Under the pieces are notes generated by a model. It was not told the origin of the DNA, ran no database searches, and saw nothing but the letters and a program-made list of their open reading frames with translations. Made by a program: the position numbers and the translations under genes. A DNA stretch of 15,906 nucleotides, taken from the NCBI GenBank assembly GCA_958352145.1, contig CATWNM010000043.1, positions 1 through 15,906 on the forward strand, given 5' to 3'. Numbering within the stretch: position 1 is the first letter of the stretch; each line of letters opens with the position of its first letter. Shown piece after piece: positions 13,488 to 15,906 of the stretch. The stretch is from an uncultured Eubacteriales bacterium. GTDB taxonomy: Bacteria; Bacillota; Clostridia; Oscillospirales; CAG-272.

Positions 13488-14429
13488 TTAATAAAACGTT
13501 GCGACCGGTTCTTCAGGCGGATTGGTTTTCTTGGCTTCTTTCACGAAAATAACCGGACCTTTTCGGCCATATAATTGGTTGAATCGAATTTCGATTTTCC
13601 CAGTCAGCACAGCCCAATCTCCGTTTTTTAGCTCTGCCCGTTCGTCACACTTGCAGACAAAGCCAGCATAAATCGTATCTTCAGCGCAGCAGTTCATGAG
13701 TCGGCGACCGCCAATGAACGTATCTTCGGGAAAGTCTTTTCCGACTGCGATAAGCGCTTTGAAAGATACGTTCAGACCGTCGTATTTTTGCATATCTTCT
13801 GTTGTATCCCGATACCAAAGCGCATAGTCGCGGTCCTCGATTTTCACGATGTTTGCGGAGAGGTCAAAGGGCAGGGGATCCTCGATATCGTCATATTCGG
13901 CATGCCCGTCAGTATACTCGTAAGCAATTTCGGTTTGCCGGCTGACTCCGCGGACGATTTTATGCAGCGTTTCTTTATCTGTTTGATCCGTGCAGCGGTT
14001 AAAAATCACGATTTCACAACTGCTCAGTTTATCATAGACTAAATTGCGCATATTTGCGTTGTATGACAAAAAGGTCGTGGCATCCGCAAACATCAGTTCC
14101 TGATACACGATCCAGTTGTCCGGCATGCGCTGATAAAAGTCGTTTATCATCCACATGCCGTTGTATTCAACGATCACTTTTTTTGCCTGCGCTTTCATCG
14201 CTATGCGCGTGAGATTTTCTTCGTTGATTTCTTCTTCGGAGTCCAGTATCTGCACGGTCACGTTTTTCATATACGGCGCAGATTTGTCATACGCTTCCTC
14301 TCCGTCTTCGCATAAAATGAGAAGTGTCGGTTCTTGGTCGTTAAAACGTCTATCCGTCAATGTATCACGAATGAATGTGGTTTTTCCTGAATCCAAAAAA
14401 CCGGTAAATAGATAAACCTGTATTTCCAT
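13488..14429 (-). CDS. COG0523-type GTPase fused to a DUF1980 (TIGR03943)-like domain
   Basis: This 313-residue protein has an N-terminal GTPase domain of the CobW/P47K type. Walker A is GFLDSGKT (10-17), and FNRCTD (143-148) stands in the place of the NKxD guanine motif. The CxCC metal-binding motif of the family is missing; VEYNGMW (87-93) lies in the region where its core would be. From about residue 200 it changes into a domain like the C-terminal part of YcgQ/TIGR03943 proteins, with the LMNCCAEDT cysteine pair (247-248) and the KIEIRFNQLYGRKGPVI strand region (278-294). The start at 14429 has GGAG (14437-14440) upstream, inside the end of the preceding GTPase gene, with a 2-nt gap. Role in metal homeostasis is inferred from family and neighbour. 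Confidence 0.8.
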   Translation of the reverse strand: MEIQVYLFTGFLDSGKTTFIRDTLTDRRFNDQEPTLLILCEDGEEAYDKSAPYMKNVTVQILDSEEEINEENLTRIAMKAQAKKVIVEYNGMWMINDFYQRMPDNWIVYQELMFADATTFLSYNANMRNLVYDKLSSCEIVIFNRCTDQTDKETLHKIVRGVSRQTEIAYEYTDGHAEYDDIEDPLPFDLSANIVKIEDRDYALWYRDTTEDMQKYDGLNVSFKALIAVGKDFPEDTFIGGRRLMNCCAEDTIYAGFVCKCDERAELKNGDWAVLTGKIEIRFNQLYGRKGPVIFVKEAKKTNPPEEPVATFY

Positions 14430-14431
14430 TT

Positions 14432-15505
14432 TTATACTCCAAAAAGACGCTGCAATGCTTCTTTTTGAATGTTTGCGCCAATTACGCATATTTTTCCGAT
14501 GGTTTCCGCAGCACCAAAACGAATGTCGGACTCGCCAGGCACAAAGTCAAAATGAATCCATTGCTTTTCAGCAGATACGATACCTTTGGCACGAAGGATA
14601 GTGCCAAAGGTCGGATCCTCCAATTTGCCAAGTATTTCCCGGATTTCTTCCTCGGTGTACCGGCGGACGGTTTCAAAGCCTACTGAAGTGAATACTTCAT
14701 CCGCATGATGATGCGCATGCTCGTGATCGTGGCCGTCATGACAGTGGCAGTGTTCGCCGTGTTCGTGTGCATGTTCTTCATGTTCATGCTGTTGGTCATG
14801 GTCATTGTGCGCGCATGCTGGGCAGCCGCAGGAAGCGCCATGCTCGTGATGTGCCTGTGATGCCGTATGGCCATGATGTGAGAAATCTTCGGCAAGCGCT
14901 TTTTCCATTGCAGAATCGTCTTCCATCGCATGCAGAATCTGTTCTCCGGTCAGATGTTCCCATGGCGTCGCAATTAAAGCGGCGCCGGCATTGATGCCGC
15001 GGATCAGTTTAATTGTTTCGGCCAGCTTATCTTCAGCAAGGGTATCCGTGCGGCTTAGAATCACTGTTTTGGCATGCTCGATTTGATCACAGAAAAATTC
15101 TCCGAAATTTTTCATGTACAGCCGGCATTTTTTAGCATCGACTACCGTAGAAAAGCTGTTGAGGGCAATATTGGGATTTGCTAAATCTTCAACGGCACGG
15201 ATGATATCGCTGAGTTTTCCGACGCCCGAAGGCTCAATCAAAATGCGATCGGGCGAAAAACGTGAGAGTACTTTGGTCAGCGCTTTTCGAAAATCTCCAA
15301 CTAAACTGCAGCAGATACAGCCGGAATTCATCTCGGTAATCTCGATGCCGGCTTCTTTGAGAAATCCGCCGTCAATCCCGATTTCGCCGAATTCATTTTC
15401 AATCAGCACCACTTTTTCGCCGGCAAGCGCGTCTGCCAGCAATTTCTTAATAAGCGTTGTTTTTCCTGCGCCTAAAAAACCGGATATAATATCAATTTTG
15501 ACCAT
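14432..15505 (-). CDS. COG0523 (CobW/P47K) GTPase with CxCC motif and histidine-rich loop
   Basis: This 357-residue GTPase has Walker A GFLGAGKTT (9-17), ENEFGEIGID (36-45), the metal-binding GCICC (62-66, cysteines 63, 65 and 66), a Walker-B-like stretch LIEPSG (89-94), SRTD (151-154) in the guanine position, and the C-terminal CobW domain from about 271. Between the domains is a stretch of about 58 residues (210-267) with 22 histidines and 5 cysteines (including CGCPAC and CHCH), a probable metal reservoir. The family inserts or supplies zinc, cobalt or nickel; zinc is a reasonable guess here, but no Zur site was seen. The ATG at 15505 has AAAGGAAG (15513-15520) upstream. It is first of a two-gene operon. 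Confidence 0.92.
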   Translation of the reverse strand: MVKIDIISGFLGAGKTTLIKKLLADALAGEKVVLIENEFGEIGIDGGFLKEAGIEITEMNSGCICCSLVGDFRKALTKVLSRFSPDRILIEPSGVGKLSDIIRAVEDLANPNIALNSFSTVVDAKKCRLYMKNFGEFFCDQIEHAKTVILSRTDTLAEDKLAETIKLIRGINAGAALIATPWEHLTGEQILHAMEDDSAMEKALAEDFSHHGHTASQAHHEHGASCGCPACAHNDHDQQHEHEEHAHEHGEHCHCHDGHDHEHAHHHADEVFTSVGFETVRRYTEEEIREILGKLEDPTFGTILRAKGIVSAEKQWIHFDFVPGESDIRFGAAETIGKICVIGANIQKEALQRLFGV

Positions 15506-15547
15506 TATACGTCTTCCTTTATAGAATTGTTTTTTCAGATACTTTGT

Positions 15548-15576
15548 AGTATAGCACTTTTATGATTGTTTTTCAA
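15548..15576 (-). promoter_or_regulatory. Promoter of the GTPase operon
   Basis: On the minus strand TTGAAA (15576-15571) and TATACT (15553-15548) are separated by 17 nt. Transcription would begin near 15541, giving a leader of about 36 nt. No zinc-repressor palindrome is apparent across it. Confidence 0.65.
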
Positions 15577-15599
15577 CCTTTATTTTAGAAGACAAAATA

Positions 15600-15628
15600 T
15601 TGCAATTATTTTCTCCATGTGTTATGAT
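15600..15628 (+). promoter_or_regulatory. Promoter of the HdeD-like gene
   Basis: TTGCAA (15600-15605) and TATGAT (15623-15628) are separated by 17 nt, a weaker match than the others. It diverges from the GTPase operon promoter. Transcription would begin near 15635, about 70 nt before the ATG. Confidence 0.5.
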
Positions 15629-15705
15629 AAGGATTATAAAGAGAACGGCATTATGCAAATTTCATGATTGCTATTTTTTAAAATCATAGTAAGGAGAATA
15701 TCAAT

Positions 15706-15906
15706 ATGGACGTCACGAAAAAAATTAAATGGAGCTTTATTGCGCTTTCGGCAGTCAGCATTGTAATTGGAATTTGTTTGATAATTTGGCCACAGATTTC
15801 GGCATTGACCCTGTGTTATATTTTTGGCGCGCTGGCTGTGATACTTGGTCTCGTAAAAACAATATGCTATTTTCGCCGCGATGTTTTCGGTGTGCCGCTG
15901 TATTCG
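15706..15906 (+). CDS. HdeD/DUF308-like membrane protein (partial, C-terminus beyond the right edge)
   Basis: The first 67 residues are visible and the frame is open to the window end. They form a short charged start (MDVTKKIKW) and two membrane helices at about 10-28 and 33-54, separated by WPQISA. The small-residue-rich helices (IVIGICLIIWP, GALAVILGLV) resemble HdeD-type proteins, which in E. coli act in acid resistance; most Firmicute members are uncharacterised. AAGGAG (15691-15696) lies 9 nt before the ATG. The family call rests on a fragment and remains open. Confidence 0.65.
   Translation, partial: MDVTKKIKWSFIALSAVSIVIGICLIIWPQISALTLCYIFGALAVILGLVKTICYFRRDVFGVPLYS

Noticed and set aside
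14700..14870. Apparent repeat of CATG/ATGC units
   Set aside because: This is the coding sequence of the histidine-rich loop of the GTPase (His, Glu and Asp codons), not a DNA repeat array.
1..15906. CRISPR arrays, tRNA or rRNA genes, insertion sequences, prophage or toxin-antitoxin genes
   Set aside because: I looked for regularly spaced repeats, tRNA-like cloverleaf ends, transposase motifs and paired small genes and saw none.

Overview
The window looks like a chromosomal segment of an anaerobic Clostridia-type Firmicute, possibly close to the Oscillospiraceae/Ruminococcaceae. This is inferred, not proven. The reasons are AGGAGG-type ribosome binding sites before most genes, TTGACA/TATAAT promoters with 17-nt spacers, a NAD-linked PyrD/PyrK pair together with PyrB/PyrI, a four-cysteine L32, and gene families (DUF1848 next to a SplB-like radical SAM protein; a P47K GTPase with a DUF1980-like tail) that I associate with Clostridia. 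There are no tRNA, rRNA, CRISPR or transposase genes. The genes look like an ordinary housekeeping and accessory mixture.

Layout. (1) Positions 1-2291, minus strand: an operon of a MarR-type repressor, a DUF1848 protein and a SplB-like radical SAM protein that runs off the left edge. Its promoter is overlaid by a 31-bp near-perfect palindrome, the likely autoregulatory operator. (2) 2530-5768, plus strand: a copper-exporting P1B ATPase (CopA) with metal-binding domains at both ends, overlapped by an unrecognised lipoprotein and closed by a terminator. A strong internal Shine-Dalgarno and ATG suggest that the C-terminal domain is also made separately as a CopZ-like chaperone. (3) 5777-6429, minus strand: a membrane-anchored protein of unknown function with a consensus promoter. 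(4) 6489-7499, plus strand: the YceD (DUF177)-rpmF pair, followed by a structured trailer and stacked terminators. (5) 7612-13360, minus strand: a compact pyrimidine operon, pyrC-pyrK-pyrD-pyrF-pyrE-pyrB-pyrI, with overlapping or nearly touching genes. Its 110-nt leader carries an apparent transcription attenuator. (6) 13381-15576, minus strand: two adjacent COG0523 (CobW/P47K) GTPases, one with a CxCC motif and a large His-rich loop, the other fused to a DUF1980-like domain. (7) 15600 to the right edge, plus strand: the start of an HdeD/DUF308-like membrane protein.

How the genes work together. The seven pyr genes cover UMP synthesis from carbamoyl phosphate to UMP; carbamoyl-phosphate synthetase (carAB) and pyrR are not in the window. 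CopA and its putative CopZ form a copper export route. The two COG0523 GTPases are likely to act in metal delivery, possibly zinc. The MarR operon is probably inducible, and its substrate cannot be told from the sequence.

The observations most worth a second look are the internal CopZ start in copA, the duplicated GGCAAGA element in the pyr leader, the fused GTPase, the pairing of DUF1848 with a radical SAM protein sharing the same GCKYCYA motif, and a perfect 15-bp inverted repeat inside the marR coding sequence.
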